Shown here in pieces: positions 43,187 through 53,415 of a stretch of 64,000 bases of DNA. The stretch's first letter is position 1; each line of letters begins with the position of its first letter. Position numbers and translations under genes: made by a program. The notes beneath the pieces were generated by a model, which was not told the origin of the DNA, ran no database searches, and was given only the letters and a program-made list of their open reading frames with translations. This DNA comes from Flavobacteriaceae bacterium (GTDB lineage Bacteria > Bacteroidota > Bacteroidia > Flavobacteriales > Flavobacteriaceae), in assembly GCA_018402135.1 (NCBI GenBank), contig JAGYJF010000004.1:1-64000 (forward strand), given 5' to 3'.

Positions 43187-44947
43187 TTACTTGATAAATT
43201 TAAAATAATCCAGTAAAATATCATCGTTACTTAATCTTGGGGTAAAGATTTCTAAAAGCTTTGGTTTTGACGCGCTTTTAAAAAAAGATACTAAGGCTTT
43301 ATCTAGCGATTTTTCGTCTCTAGCAGAATCATATGAAAATCCGAAAAGGTCACATATTGGCTTGGCATTTAAATGATGTTTAGTTTCAAAAAAGGTATCG
43401 AAATTTTCGGTGTTTTTGTGCCCAGGTAGTATTCTAAAAATGCCGCCACCTTGATTGTTGATAACAATTATTCTGAAATTTTTTGGAATGTAATTATTCC
43501 AAAGTCCGTTACTGTCGTAAAAAAAACTTAAATCACCTGTTAAAAAAATAGTCTGTCGTTTGTGTACCACCGCACAGCCTATCGCGGTAGATGTGCTACC
43601 GTCAATACCACTCGTGCCGCGGTTACAATAAACGTCGATAGTTTTTGAGATTTGAAACAACTGTGTGTAGCGCACCGCAGCACTGTTACCAACCTGAAGT
43701 ATAGCTTTGCTTGGAATCGCATTTAAAACTTTGTCATAGGCCTTAAAATCGGAAAACGGAATGGTTTGCAGATATTCAGCATGCTTTATTCGTCTGGTTT
43801 GTCTGAGCTGAAGAAAATAGTTCTTGTAATCACTTTTTTTATGATGGGTAAGTTTTGGCATAAAAGACTTAAAAAACTCATTAGGTGCAAATGGAATATG
43901 CGCTGTTAAACAAAAAAATGTATCGTAAGCTCTATAAGGGTCAATATGCCAATGTTCTTTTGGTTTGTACTTTCGTAAGAATGATTTTATTCGCTTCGAC
44001 ACAATTAAGCCTCCAAAAGTAATTAACAAATCGGGCTGGAGCTGTTTTAACTCTTCCTCATTTAATGGTGAAATTAGTTTGTCTATTCCAGGAAAAAATT
44101 GAGGATGGTGAAGATTGGAAGTTGTTTCGGTAAAAACAACAACGCTGTCCTCTTGTGCTAAATCGTTTAAATATTCTTGATCAATAGTATCCGCATAACT
44201 TACGCCAACCAAAACCATTTTCTTCTCGCTATTTAGCCACCTTTCGGCATAATTTTTAACCTGAAAATCGTCTATTTTAGAAACCTTAGGTTCTATATTT
44301 ACAAGCTTTGGCCTGATTGTTAATTCAGGAACCAAATCGTATAAAGGTTCGTCAAATGGCACATTAATGTGAACTGGACCCATTTTTTGTGAAGCGATTG
44401 AAATAGCGCGTTGTAATTCAAATTCGTTGTATTCTTGAATATCCTTTTGAATACCTAAAAACCGCTCTACACGTTGTTCTAAATTTTTAAGTAGCTGAAT
44501 GGTTTCTTCCTCTGGAAGGTTATTTTCATCTTTGATGTCTAACTTCAAATTGGTGCTAAAAAGCACGTGTTTTCCATAAACATCCTTTTGCATAATAGTT
44601 TGTCCGTCGCCAATTTCGAGCAAATGTTTTGGTCTATCTGCTGAAAGCACTATCATTGGAATCTTGCTATAAAAAGCTTCAGCAATTGCCGGATAATAAT
44701 TAAGCATCGCACTTCCTGAAGTACAGACCAACGCAACTGGGGTTTTGGTTTGTTGGGCTATTCCAAGCGCAAAAAAAGCGGCACAACGTTCATCAACAAT
44801 ACTGTAACATTGAAAAAAATCATCGAAAGTAAAACCTATTGTAAGCGGTGCATTTCTACTTCCTGGAGAAATTACAATATGCCTGACATTTTGTAATTTA
44901 CAAAGCTCAACAACTGTTTGTGCTAATGGTATTTTTGGGTACGACAT
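43187..44947 (-). CDS. menD: SEPHCHC synthase (MenD)
   Basis: This 586-residue ThDP enzyme has the N-terminal SPGSRNAPLTIGF (about residues 28-40). The ThDP/Mg motif in the C-terminal third is TGDLSFFYDSNGLWNN with VINNQGGGIFRILPG. It joins isochorismate and 2-oxoglutarate. The gene lies 51 bases downstream of menF. Confidence 0.94.
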   Translation of the reverse strand: MSYPKIPLAQTVVELCKLQNVRHIVISPGSRNAPLTIGFTFDDFFQCYSIVDERCAAFFALGIAQQTKTPVALVCTSGSAMLNYYPAIAEAFYSKIPMIVLSADRPKHLLEIGDGQTIMQKDVYGKHVLFSTNLKLDIKDENNLPEEETIQLLKNLEQRVERFLGIQKDIQEYNEFELQRAISIASQKMGPVHINVPFDEPLYDLVPELTIRPKLVNIEPKVSKIDDFQVKNYAERWLNSEKKMVLVGVSYADTIDQEYLNDLAQEDSVVVFTETTSNLHHPQFFPGIDKLISPLNEEELKQLQPDLLITFGGLIVSKRIKSFLRKYKPKEHWHIDPYRAYDTFFCLTAHIPFAPNEFFKSFMPKLTHHKKSDYKNYFLQLRQTRRIKHAEYLQTIPFSDFKAYDKVLNAIPSKAILQVGNSAAVRYTQLFQISKTIDVYCNRGTSGIDGSTSTAIGCAVVHKRQTIFLTGDLSFFYDSNGLWNNYIPKNFRIIVINNQGGGIFRILPGHKNTENFDTFFETKHHLNAKPICDLFGFSYDSARDEKSLDKALVSFFKSASKPKLLEIFTPRLSNDDILLDYFKFIK

Positions 44948-44998
44948 AGTAATTTTATATTGCTACAAAGATACAAATAGCCCAAAGCAATTAAAAAA

Positions 44999-46123
44999 TT
45001 ATAACACGCTTTTCACGGTTTGAAGTTTCGACATAATTTCATGCCATTCACTCTCTGGGTTTGAGTCTTCAGTAATACCGCCACCAACATACAATTGCGC
45101 CTCAGTTCCCAAAATTTGCATACATCTTAAATTCACATAAAAATTTGAAACTGTTTTAAGGCTTTTGTAAGCATTATTTTCAGTTTTTCGCCTGTTAGTG
45201 TTGCGATTTTGTGTTTTTGTCATGTTCAATTCACCCAGAAATCCTGAATAATAGTCACGATTATAGCCTTCATTTTGTAGAATAAATTTCAAAGCATTTT
45301 CTTTTGGATCTCCGCAAACTGCAGGTGTAGGATGCAATTGTTCCAATAGGTCTTTAACACTAAACTGACTCTGATTAACAGTACTGATAATTTCCGTTTG
45401 AAGATGTAACAGATTACCTGCTTTTATGGTTTTTGCCTTTGTAACCGAAATGTTTGAGTGTTCAATTTTTAAAGCTTTTAATTGTGAAACGATATAGTTG
45501 GTGACAATTTGTTGTTCAGTTTTCTCCTTGTTTCCCCAATCCACCTCTAAAGAACCATTAAAATTTTGGGTACCTGCAAGTGCTACGGTACGGAGCGTAT
45601 TAGCTTCTATAGACATCAAGATTTCTGGAGTTGCACCCAGCCATAATCCAACTTTTGGATGGTACCAACAGTACACAAACGCTGAAGCGTATTTGTGAAG
45701 CATACGCTCAAATATCTCAAGTGGTTGTGCCTTTAATAATGGCGTAGAAATTTTTCTAGACAGTACTACTTTGCTGAAATCATTCTGCTGTATTTTATAA
45801 ATAGCGCTTGCGATTAAACTTTTATAATCATTTGGAGCAGGCGATATTTCCGCTGTTTCTGGTGATTTTACAAAAGTATCTGAATGGGAATATTCTGCTG
45901 ATTTAATCTCACATTCAGAAATAGGAAACAATACTGTTGGCGTATTGGTAGTTTCTTGAAACGGAACAAATACAAAACCCTTTTCAGTAAAATCGTTTAC
46001 TAAATATAAATTCGCATTATGCTGAAGTACAGCATTTATTTTTTTAGAATTTGGCGCGCGATAGACAACGAACGGCAAATGATTATTAGAATGCTGCTGT
46101 ATATTTTGAAGAAATGAATTCAC
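44999..46123 (-). CDS. menF: Isochorismate synthase
   Basis: This 374-residue chorismate-binding enzyme has FSKVVLSRKI, LHPTPAVCGDPKENAL, YNRDYYSGFLGE and the C-terminal YVGGGITEDSNPESEWHEI. It opens the menaquinone pathway. The start is a GTG (46121-46123) that follows the TAG stop of the thioesterase gene with no gap, implying coupled translation. A siderophore role is possible for this family, but menD next door favours menaquinone. Confidence 0.92.
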   Translation of the reverse strand: MNSFLQNIQQHSNNHLPFVVYRAPNSKKINAVLQHNANLYLVNDFTEKGFVFVPFQETTNTPTVLFPISECEIKSAEYSHSDTFVKSPETAEISPAPNDYKSLIASAIYKIQQNDFSKVVLSRKISTPLLKAQPLEIFERMLHKYASAFVYCWYHPKVGLWLGATPEILMSIEANTLRTVALAGTQNFNGSLEVDWGNKEKTEQQIVTNYIVSQLKALKIEHSNISVTKAKTIKAGNLLHLQTEIISTVNQSQFSVKDLLEQLHPTPAVCGDPKENALKFILQNEGYNRDYYSGFLGELNMTKTQNRNTNRRKTENNAYKSLKTVSNFYVNLRCMQILGTEAQLYVGGGITEDSNPESEWHEIMSKLQTVKSVL

Positions 46124-46546
46124 CTATTTTTTGGGTAATGCAATAGTTGTCAGTTTACACAACGAAATTAGATTTCCATCCTCGTCCGTTACATGTATTT
46201 GTAGTAATTGCGTTGTTCGGCCACGATGAATAAAGGTCGCTTTTGCATACACATTTCCTTCTCGAATACTTTTTAGATGGTTGGCAGTAATTTCGATACC
46301 ACGCACAAAAACCTCATCTAAATTTAAAAAAATATGTGCTGCAAAACTTCCTACACTTTCAGCTAATGCTACGGTTGCACCACCATGTAAAACACCATCA
46401 GGTTGGTAAACACGGCTGTTTACTGGCATTTTTGCGGTTACAAAGTCTTCGCCAAAATCAACAAATTCAATTTGTAAGGTTTCCATCAGGGTATTTTTAC
46501 ACACCTTGTTGGCTTCGAATAAAACGTCTTCTCTCGATAATTGCAT
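46124..46546 (-). CDS. Hotdog-fold thioesterase (probable DHNA-CoA thioesterase)
   Basis: This 140-residue PaaI-type protein has VYQPDGVLHGGATVALAESV (about residues 44-63), the catalytic region of PaaI/YbgC/MenI hotdog enzymes, and IHRGRTTQLLQIHV. It abuts menF, which suggests that it hydrolyses 1,4-dihydroxy-2-naphthoyl-CoA between MenB and MenA. That substrate is inferred from position only. Confidence 0.82.
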   Translation of the reverse strand: MQLSREDVLFEANKVCKNTLMETLQIEFVDFGEDFVTAKMPVNSRVYQPDGVLHGGATVALAESVGSFAAHIFLNLDEVFVRGIEITANHLKSIREGNVYAKATFIHRGRTTQLLQIHVTDEDGNLISLCKLTTIALPKK

Positions 46547-46598
46547 ATAAAACTGTAATTTTAAACTTTGTTGCTAAAATACAAAACCACTTATTTAT

Positions 46599-47237
46599 AT
46601 GACCAACATTGAGAAAGAATTAACGTACAAAACCCACAATACTTATTCTACCTTAAACAGTTTAAAATCTACTACTGAAAACGTGTGGTTTGTTTGTCAC
46701 GGCATGGGCTATTTAAGTCGGTATTTCTTAAAATATTTTCAAGTATTAGATGCAGATAAAAATTATATTATAGCACCCCAAGCACCTAGCAAATATTATT
46801 TAAGCCCGAAATTTAAGCACGTTGGCGCCTGTTGGCTGACAAAAGAAAACACCGTTTTAGAAACCGAAAATATCATGGCCTATTTTGATGCCATTTTTGA
46901 GGCAGAAAGTATTCCACACGATAAAAAACTGATTGTTTTAGGGTACTCACAGGGCGTAAGTGTAGCGATGCGGTATATGGCGAAACGAAATATCCAAGCT
47001 GAAGTTTTGGTCATTCACTCAGGAGGTATTCCTAATGAATTGACTAAAGCCGATTTTAGGTATTTTGAAGGAAAAGCAAAACTCATTTATGGCACTGACG
47101 ATGAATATTTAAATGCAACACGCATTAAGAATGAAACTGAAAAAGCTGAAAAATTATTTGGCAATAAGCTTGAAATCAATGCTTTTGAAGGAAAACATGA
47201 AGTGAATGTAGAATTAATAAAAAAGCTAGTTTACTAA
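46599..47237 (+). CDS. Alpha/beta hydrolase, carboxylesterase-like
   Basis: This 212-residue hydrolase has the oxyanion region FVCHGMGYLSRYF, the nucleophile elbow GYSQGVS (about residues 109-115), a late Asp (GTDDEYL) and His (EGKHEVNV). It resembles phospholipase/carboxylesterase-type enzymes. It is divergent from the menF operon with 52 bases between. Its last 12 bases overlap the convergent flavin oxidoreductase gene. It is a weak candidate for the missing MenH step. Confidence 0.75.
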   Translation: MTNIEKELTYKTHNTYSTLNSLKSTTENVWFVCHGMGYLSRYFLKYFQVLDADKNYIIAPQAPSKYYLSPKFKHVGACWLTKENTVLETENIMAYFDAIFEAESIPHDKKLIVLGYSQGVSVAMRYMAKRNIQAEVLVIHSGGIPNELTKADFRYFEGKAKLIYGTDDEYLNATRIKNETEKAEKLFGNKLEINAFEGKHEVNVELIKKLVY

Positions 47238-48173
47238 ATTATCTACAATGTCCTTAACGGGTAAAATAGCCTTCGTGTGCTCAATACTTGGTCCAGCTAC
47301 CCAAACGGTTTTATAGGTGACTTCTTTAGCTGCTTTTTCAGTGGCGCGCATGCCGATACCAAACCGAATCATTTTAACCCATTTTTTGAGCTTTTTGTTT
47401 TTGTTAAGCAAGCGTTCTATAGACGTTTGTTTGGTGCCAATTTTTTGAACGTAAGGCGTATTAATCACTGTGCATGGGGTGCCAGAAATTCGTTCGGTCA
47501 TGACGATATCTTCAGCGCCATAGTCTACACAAGCTTGTTTATAATCGTTTGTAACACCTGCTTCAACGGACGCAATAAACGGACTTCCAACCGATACACC
47601 CTCAGCACCGTAGCTCAGCATTTTGTCAATATCGGCTTTACACCCCACACCACCTGCAGAGATAACCGGGATGGTTAAATTAGATTTGAGAAGTTTTATT
47701 AATTCTTCAGGTGACAAGTTACCACGATGGCCGCCGGCTTCATTGTTAACAGCAATGGCAGCATCGGCACCTAGTTGTTCTACTTTTTTGGCGAAATGCA
47801 AGTCGGTGACATCACAAAATACCTTGATACCAACTTTATGAGCTTGATTGATGGTTTCCTCCGGACTACCAAGTGACGTAATGATAAAATCGCAACCTTC
47901 TTCACAGAGTACTCTCAATTGTTCTTTGTATTTGAGATTTGATTTGTTCACTATCAAATTAAACCCGAAAGAACCGCCTTCAACCTTATTTGCCTTTAAC
48001 TGATGAATGGCAGTTTTTAAATCTTCTAAAGTGCGGTAATTAAGTGCTGGAATACAGCCTGCAATTCCGGCTTTCATAGCTTCCGTAACCATGGCCACAT
48101 TTGACACCAAAAACATAGGTGCTTGTATAATTGGATATTTTATGTTGAGTAGTTGGGTGAGTTTGGTTTGCAT
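47226..48173 (-). CDS. NAD(P)H-dependent flavin oxidoreductase (nitronate monooxygenase-like)
   Basis: This 315-residue TIM-barrel FMN protein of the NMO/2-nitropropane dioxygenase family has IKYPIIQAPMFLVSNVAMV near the N-terminus, VNNEAGGHRG with the catalytic His region, PVISAGGVG and EGVSVGSPFIA. The substrate is uncertain; related proteins act on nitronates or enoyl compounds. Confidence 0.87.
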   Translation of the reverse strand: MQTKLTQLLNIKYPIIQAPMFLVSNVAMVTEAMKAGIAGCIPALNYRTLEDLKTAIHQLKANKVEGGSFGFNLIVNKSNLKYKEQLRVLCEEGCDFIITSLGSPEETINQAHKVGIKVFCDVTDLHFAKKVEQLGADAAIAVNNEAGGHRGNLSPEELIKLLKSNLTIPVISAGGVGCKADIDKMLSYGAEGVSVGSPFIASVEAGVTNDYKQACVDYGAEDIVMTERISGTPCTVINTPYVQKIGTKQTSIERLLNKNKKLKKWVKMIRFGIGMRATEKAAKEVTYKTVWVAGPSIEHTKAILPVKDIVDNLVN

Positions 48174-48409
48174 AGCTGCTCAGATTAGATACACAAATAT
48201 ACATTATTTTACTATGCATGCATAGTTTTTGAGATTTGAAATTTTATAACATTCAGATTTAAAACAAACTTAAATACATAAATATAACATGGGCCATAGG
48301 AACTACATACTTTTTTAAATAATTTAAAGATATGAGCATAATCTTACCAAAGACTTTTTTATTCACCGCATTTTATCTAATATCGTACTTATAATATCTA
48401 AATTTATCT

Positions 48410-49372
48410 ATGCCAATTTTAGAAAGTGATTACAAGTCGACATTTGGTTTTAGAAACGGATTTGTATCTACCGTCTATTCTGGATTAATCCGTAATGTAG
48501 ATGGTGTGATTCAGGAGCGTGAACGCATCACGCTTTCTGATGGTGATTTTTTAGATTTAGATTGGAGTTTTGATGGGCGTAAAACCGATAGACTAGTTAT
48601 CATTTTACATGGTCTTGAAGGAAATGCGCAGCGACCTTATATGACAGGTACGGCTAAAATTTTTAACACAAACGGATACGATGCGGTTTGTGTCAACTTC
48701 CGAGGCTGCAGTGGTGAACCAAATTTGAAATACAGAAGTTATCATTCGGGAGCTAGCGATGATTTGGTTGATGTGATTCAGCATGTCATAAATACCAAAA
48801 ATTACCAGAAGCTACATTTAAAAGGCTTTAGCCTTGGAGCTAATGTGATCTTAAAATATCTAGGTGAAGGCAATGAAATTCCATCTGAGATTAAATCATC
48901 CGTCGCAGTTTCGGCACCGTGTTATCTAAAGGGATCAGCCTATGAATTACACACGGCAAAAAACAAATTATACGCCATACGTTTTAAAAAACACCTCATT
49001 GAGAGATTGAAAATAAAACAATTACAACATCCTGATAAAATTTCTATTACAGAAATTAACTCAATAAATACTTTAATAGATTTTGATCATGTGTACACCT
49101 CTAGAGCTCATGGGTTTTTAGATGCTTTTGATTACTATGAGCAATGCAGTAGCTTACAATTTCTCCCAAAAATTAAAACACCTACTTTGATTATAAATGC
49201 ACTTAATGATTCATTTTTATCACCCGAATGCTATCCTGTAAAAGAGGCAAAAAATAACTCCAATTTATTTTTAGAAATGCCGAGATTTGGCGGCCATGTT
49301 GGATTTAAAGATAAGAAGAATGTGTATTATAACGAGAAACGTGCTTTGGAGTTTTGCGGTCTACATGACTGA
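48410..49372 (+). CDS. YheT family alpha/beta hydrolase
   Basis: This 320-residue hydrolase has the HGLEGNAQRPYM oxyanion motif (about residues 65-76), NFRGCSGEPN, the nucleophile GFSLGANVILKYLGE and the catalytic His in PRFGGHVGF. It matches the YheT/ABHD family, probably an esterase of unknown substrate. The 236 bases before it (48174-48409) hold no gene that I can see. Confidence 0.87.
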   Translation: MPILESDYKSTFGFRNGFVSTVYSGLIRNVDGVIQERERITLSDGDFLDLDWSFDGRKTDRLVIILHGLEGNAQRPYMTGTAKIFNTNGYDAVCVNFRGCSGEPNLKYRSYHSGASDDLVDVIQHVINTKNYQKLHLKGFSLGANVILKYLGEGNEIPSEIKSSVAVSAPCYLKGSAYELHTAKNKLYAIRFKKHLIERLKIKQLQHPDKISITEINSINTLIDFDHVYTSRAHGFLDAFDYYEQCSSLQFLPKIKTPTLIINALNDSFLSPECYPVKEAKNNSNLFLEMPRFGGHVGFKDKKNVYYNEKRALEFCGLHD

Positions 49373-49525
49373 TTTTATCATCCTCTTTGAACAAAATAAA
49401 TTTGCGCAGTTTAACGATTATTCAATAAAGACTTCTCTAGTACCCATTAGTTTAAAACTAAGAGACCACAATAAATCTGATTTTAGGAATTATGTTTGGA
49501 AAAATAAAAAATCTTTTTTTGATCC

Positions 49526-49768
49526 TTACAAATTACATTCTATTCTGAAACATTCAAGAATTTCTCCAGTCGGTGCAAAATCTGTTTCATCTTGACATTC
49601 CACAGGAATTCTGTCAACTTCTATTCTGTTAATGTACCAACTGTTGTCTGAACTATCTTGATATTTTTCTTCAATGTAAATTACCTTTTCGCAATCACAA
49701 TCCTCTGGTGGCACTACAGTTTCGGCAGTGCAACCCATTAACAGTAGTAGGGGTAGTATTTTTTTCAT
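49526..49768 (-). CDS. Small Cys-rich lipoprotein
   Basis: This 80-residue protein has a lipoprotein signal with lipobox LMGC (Cys about residue 13). The short mature part has three more Cys-containing motifs (DCDCEK, VECQ, CFRIEC). No family recognised. Confidence 0.6.
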   Translation of the reverse strand: MKKILPLLLLMGCTAETVVPPEDCDCEKVIYIEEKYQDSSDNSWYINRIEVDRIPVECQDETDFAPTGEILECFRIECNL

Positions 49769-49935
49769 TTCGGTTGATTTGGGATTACAAAATTACAATA
49801 TAAATCTATATTAATCTATAAAACGCATATTTATTCGATGAAATGCACATATTTTTTCGTGTAGGCATTATTTATGATTCAAATCTGGTATATTGTGTTA
49901 AAAGATTTTGGTTATATTTAAACAAACAAAACAGT

Positions 49936-51474
49936 ATGCTCAAAAAAGTATTCGGAAGTGCGGTTTTTGGGGTTGATGCCACCACCATAACGGTTGAAGT
50001 GAATATTGCCAAAGGGGTTGGTTACCATTTGGTTGGATTACCAGATAACGCCATTAAAGAAAGTAATTACAGAATTGCTGCAGCTCTAGAAAATAATGGA
50101 TATAAAATTCCAGTTAAAAAAATAATTATCAATATGTCGCCTGCTGATCTGCGCAAAGAAGGCAGTGCTTACGATTTAACCTTAGCACTCGGCATACTTT
50201 CAGCTAGTGGCCAAATTAAATCTCCAGATTTAGAGTCGTATTTAATTATGGGTGAGGTTTCACTTGACGGAAATTTGCAACCCATCAAAGGTGCGCTTCC
50301 AATAGCTATTAAGGCACGAGAAGAAGGTTTTAAAGGGTTCATACTCCCTAGCCAAAATGCGAAAGAAGCGGCCATTGTCAATGATTTAAAGGTTTATGGT
50401 GTTGATAATATAACGCAGGTTATTAATTTTTTCGACAAAGATGAACCCTTAGAGCAAACCATCATTAACACCAGAGAAGAATTTTATAAAAACCTTGATT
50501 TTCCAGAATTCGATTTTTCTGATGTTAAAGGTCAAGAAAGCATCAAACGTTGCATGGAAATAGCTGCTGCTGGTGGACACAACATTATTTTAATCGGTCC
50601 GCCAGGCGCTGGTAAAACAATGCTTGCCAAACGATTGCCTAGTATATTACCTCCAATGACTCTGAGCGAAGCACTAGAAACCACCAAAATACACTCGGTT
50701 GTTGGACGCGTAAAAGAACATACTGGTTTGATGGCGCAACGGCCATTTAGAAGTCCCCACCATACGATTTCAAATGTTGCGCTTGTCGGCGGAGGAAGTT
50801 ACCCGCAACCTGGTGAAATTTCACTCTCCCACAACGGTGTGTTGTTTTTAGATGAATTACCAGAATTTAAGCGGGAAGTTTTAGAAGTAATGCGTCAACC
50901 TTTGGAAGACAGAGAAGTAACCATTTCCAGAGCAAAGTTTACAGTTACCTATCCATCGTCATTTATGTTAGTAGCAAGCATGAATCCGAGTCCGAGTGGC
51001 TATTTTAACGATCCTGATGCGCCAGTAACATCATCGCCTGCTGAAATGCAGCGCTATTTGAGTAAAGTTTCTGGTCCGTTACTTGACAGAATCGATATTC
51101 ATATTGAAGTTACTCCTGTTCCTTTCGAGAAATTATCAGACGAAAGAAAAGCCGAAACCTCGGTAGAAATTAGAAAACGCGTCACCGCCGCCAGAGAATT
51201 GCAAACAAAACGGTTTGAAGATTTAGAAAAAATTCATTACAATGCGCAAATGAACAGCAAACAAATACGCGAATATTGCAGGCTAGACGAGGCTTCCAAG
51301 CTATTATTAAAAACTGCGATGGAACGGTTAAATCTTTCCGCAAGAGCCTACGATAGAATTTTAAAAGTTTCCAGAACCATAGCAGATTTAGAAGCCTCAG
51401 AACATATCACCGGCGCCCACATAAGCGAAGCCATTCAATACAGAAGTCTCGACCGTGAAGGTTGGCTAGGCTAA
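49936..51474 (+). CDS. YifB/ComM family Mg chelatase-like AAA ATPase
   Basis: This 512-residue protein starts at the ATG at 49936; an upstream in-frame ATG at 49843 adds a poorly conserved leader. It has an N-terminal ChlI domain (GLPDNAIKESNYRIAAALE), Walker A GPPGAGKTM (221-229), FLDELPEF, and SMNPSPSGYF, followed by the C-terminal Mg-chelatase domain. In naturally transformable bacteria the ComM helicase drives branch migration of incoming DNA; that role here is inferred. Confidence 0.9.
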   Translation: MLKKVFGSAVFGVDATTITVEVNIAKGVGYHLVGLPDNAIKESNYRIAAALENNGYKIPVKKIIINMSPADLRKEGSAYDLTLALGILSASGQIKSPDLESYLIMGEVSLDGNLQPIKGALPIAIKAREEGFKGFILPSQNAKEAAIVNDLKVYGVDNITQVINFFDKDEPLEQTIINTREEFYKNLDFPEFDFSDVKGQESIKRCMEIAAAGGHNIILIGPPGAGKTMLAKRLPSILPPMTLSEALETTKIHSVVGRVKEHTGLMAQRPFRSPHHTISNVALVGGGSYPQPGEISLSHNGVLFLDELPEFKREVLEVMRQPLEDREVTISRAKFTVTYPSSFMLVASMNPSPSGYFNDPDAPVTSSPAEMQRYLSKVSGPLLDRIDIHIEVTPVPFEKLSDERKAETSVEIRKRVTAARELQTKRFEDLEKIHYNAQMNSKQIREYCRLDEASKLLLKTAMERLNLSARAYDRILKVSRTIADLEASEHITGAHISEAIQYRSLDREGWLG

Positions 51475-51518
51475 ATTCCAGTGAAAGCAGGAATCTCATC
51501 ATTTAAATTCCATAATCC

Positions 51519-52634
51519 ATGAAAACATTATCAGCCGTACTACTATTTTTAGTTTTTGCCTGTAACGATTCCAAACAAAAAAATCCCATAAAAACGGAAG
51601 TATCTATTCAATACGAAACACCTGTAAAACCTATTTTAAATATAGAGCAAGCCAACAAATTAGCAGAATTACCATTGCATTGCATCCATGTAGAATTCCC
51701 AAATAAACTGGGTCAAACCCTCGGAAGTGCCACAGATTTAAAATCACCACAAACCTTACATCCTTCCTTTTACGGCTGTTTTGATTGGCATTCAGCAGTA
51801 CACGGTCATTGGAGCTTGGTAACGCTTTTAAAGCACTTTCCAAATCTTGATAAGGCCGAGGAAATTCAGCAAATACTTTTGCAAAATATGTCGGCTGAAA
51901 ATATACTTCAGGAAGTAGCATATTTTGATAATGCACACAATAAATCTTTCGAGCGCACTTACGGTTGGGCTTGGCTGTTGAAATTAGCCGAAGAATTGCA
52001 TACTTGGAATCACCCAACGGCACGAACCTTAGAAGCCAACCTTCAACCCTTAACCGATTTAATGGTAGTTAAATACATCGAGTTTCTTCCAAAACTAAAT
52101 TACCCTATTCGTGTCGGCGAGCACAGTAATACTGCCTTCGGATTGAGTTTCGCACACGACTATGCCAAAACTGTTGACCATAAAGCGTTGCTCTCTATGA
52201 TTGAACAAAGAGCAATAGACTTTTACATCAACGATAAAAACTGCCCCTTAACTTGGGAACCCAGTGGTTTTGACTTTTTATCGCCTTGTTTGGAAGAAGC
52301 TGCTTTAATGAAACGCGTGCTTTCTACTGAATTGTTTAACCAATGGATTAATGAGTTTATGCCCGAATTAAAAAGCAAAACTTTTGCATTAGAAACTGGC
52401 AAAGTTAGCGACCGAAGCGATGGTAAATTAGTGCATTTAGATGGTGTTAATTTTTCCCGTGCATGGAGCTTAAATGAAATTGCAAACGGATTGGCAGAAT
52501 ATTCACATCTTGAAAATATTGCTGTAAAGCATATCAATTATTCATTACCAAGCATATTTAATGATGGTTATGAAGGTGGTCACTGGCTTGGTAGTTTTGC
52601 TATTTATGCACTCAACAATATTCCGATCAAATAA
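51519..52634 (+). CDS. DUF2891 family lipoprotein
   Basis: This 371-residue protein has a lipoprotein signal (lipobox VFAC, Cys about residue 15) and an alpha-helical body with FYGCFDWHSAVHGHWSLVTL and FERTYGWAWLLKLAEELHTW. These stretches are typical of DUF2891, whose fold resembles alpha/alpha toroid glycosidase-like proteins. Function unknown. Confidence 0.85.
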   Translation: MKTLSAVLLFLVFACNDSKQKNPIKTEVSIQYETPVKPILNIEQANKLAELPLHCIHVEFPNKLGQTLGSATDLKSPQTLHPSFYGCFDWHSAVHGHWSLVTLLKHFPNLDKAEEIQQILLQNMSAENILQEVAYFDNAHNKSFERTYGWAWLLKLAEELHTWNHPTARTLEANLQPLTDLMVVKYIEFLPKLNYPIRVGEHSNTAFGLSFAHDYAKTVDHKALLSMIEQRAIDFYINDKNCPLTWEPSGFDFLSPCLEEAALMKRVLSTELFNQWINEFMPELKSKTFALETGKVSDRSDGKLVHLDGVNFSRAWSLNEIANGLAEYSHLENIAVKHINYSLPSIFNDGYEGGHWLGSFAIYALNNIPIK

Positions 52635-52658
52635 AAGATAATTATTTTGATAAAGCTT

Positions 52659-53294
52659 TTAATATTTCTTCTGTGAATTTACCCGAGATTTTATAGGCTG
52701 TATGGGATCCTCAATCTTGGTCGTAACAACCGCCAAAAGCTGTTTGTCATCACTAGCTTTAAGATCATATGCTACGCTTACCAAATAAAAAGTTTTAGTA
52801 GTATAAGAATTTGAATTACCCAAATTTATACTATAGTAAGGTTGGTAATAATAACCATAAAAACTACCAAAATAAGAGGGGTAATGGAAGCTCCAAGGGT
52901 CATTAAAATAATAATAATTATTGCCAGCTGATGTTGTTCTTTCTCTAATATCCTTGATTGAAGTAATTACAACCGCATTAAAACCTTCAATTTCTAAAAT
53001 TTCCTTAATCAACGACATTCGTTCTTCTGTCAACTCCTGAGAATTTACTAAAGGCGGGAATTTACTAAAACTAGGTGTTGCATTTATACCTCGATCTATT
53101 AACGCATCAGCTAAATCTCTTTCGAAGGCTCTACGTGCATTGTCGTTTTGAGTTCTTGCTATAACTAAAACTTGCTTTTCTTTAAGTGTACTTATTTCAG
53201 GAGATTTCCATGCATCCAACACCTTTATACCTCCACAGCTTACCAATACTAAGCCACATAATATCCCAAACATTATTTTAACAATGTGTTTCAT
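52659..53294 (-). CDS. DUF4136-like lipoprotein with frameshifted C-terminus
   Basis: This 211-residue lipoprotein (lipobox LVSC) has a body like DUF4136 proteins (VLVIARTQNDNARRAFERDL and an aromatic stretch FNDPWSFHYPSYF). Its last residues, KSRVNSQKKY, look out of frame. Reading one base over from the AAAA run near 52695 gives ISGKFTEEILKALSK and a stop at 52642, a natural ending for a lipoprotein of this type. One A appears to be missing from the homopolymer. Confidence 0.68.
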   Translation of the reverse strand: MKHIVKIMFGILCGLVLVSCGGIKVLDAWKSPEISTLKEKQVLVIARTQNDNARRAFERDLADALIDRGINATPSFSKFPPLVNSQELTEERMSLIKEILEIEGFNAVVITSIKDIRERTTSAGNNYYYFNDPWSFHYPSYFGSFYGYYYQPYYSINLGNSNSYTTKTFYLVSVAYDLKASDDKQLLAVVTTKIEDPIQPIKSRVNSQKKY

Positions 53295-53415
53295 AGATTT
53301 TATTTCTTGTGCGACGAAAGTTAATTATATTTCTTGATAACAGCTCCTATTTTGAACAATTTTTAAATTTGATCATTATTGTAGTACTTTTGATTTGTCT
53401 TAAGCTTATTTAATA

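Noticed and set aside
49287..49595. Open frame overlapping the end of the YheT gene
   Set aside because: Most of it lies inside the conserved hydrolase or antisense to the small lipoprotein; no family features.
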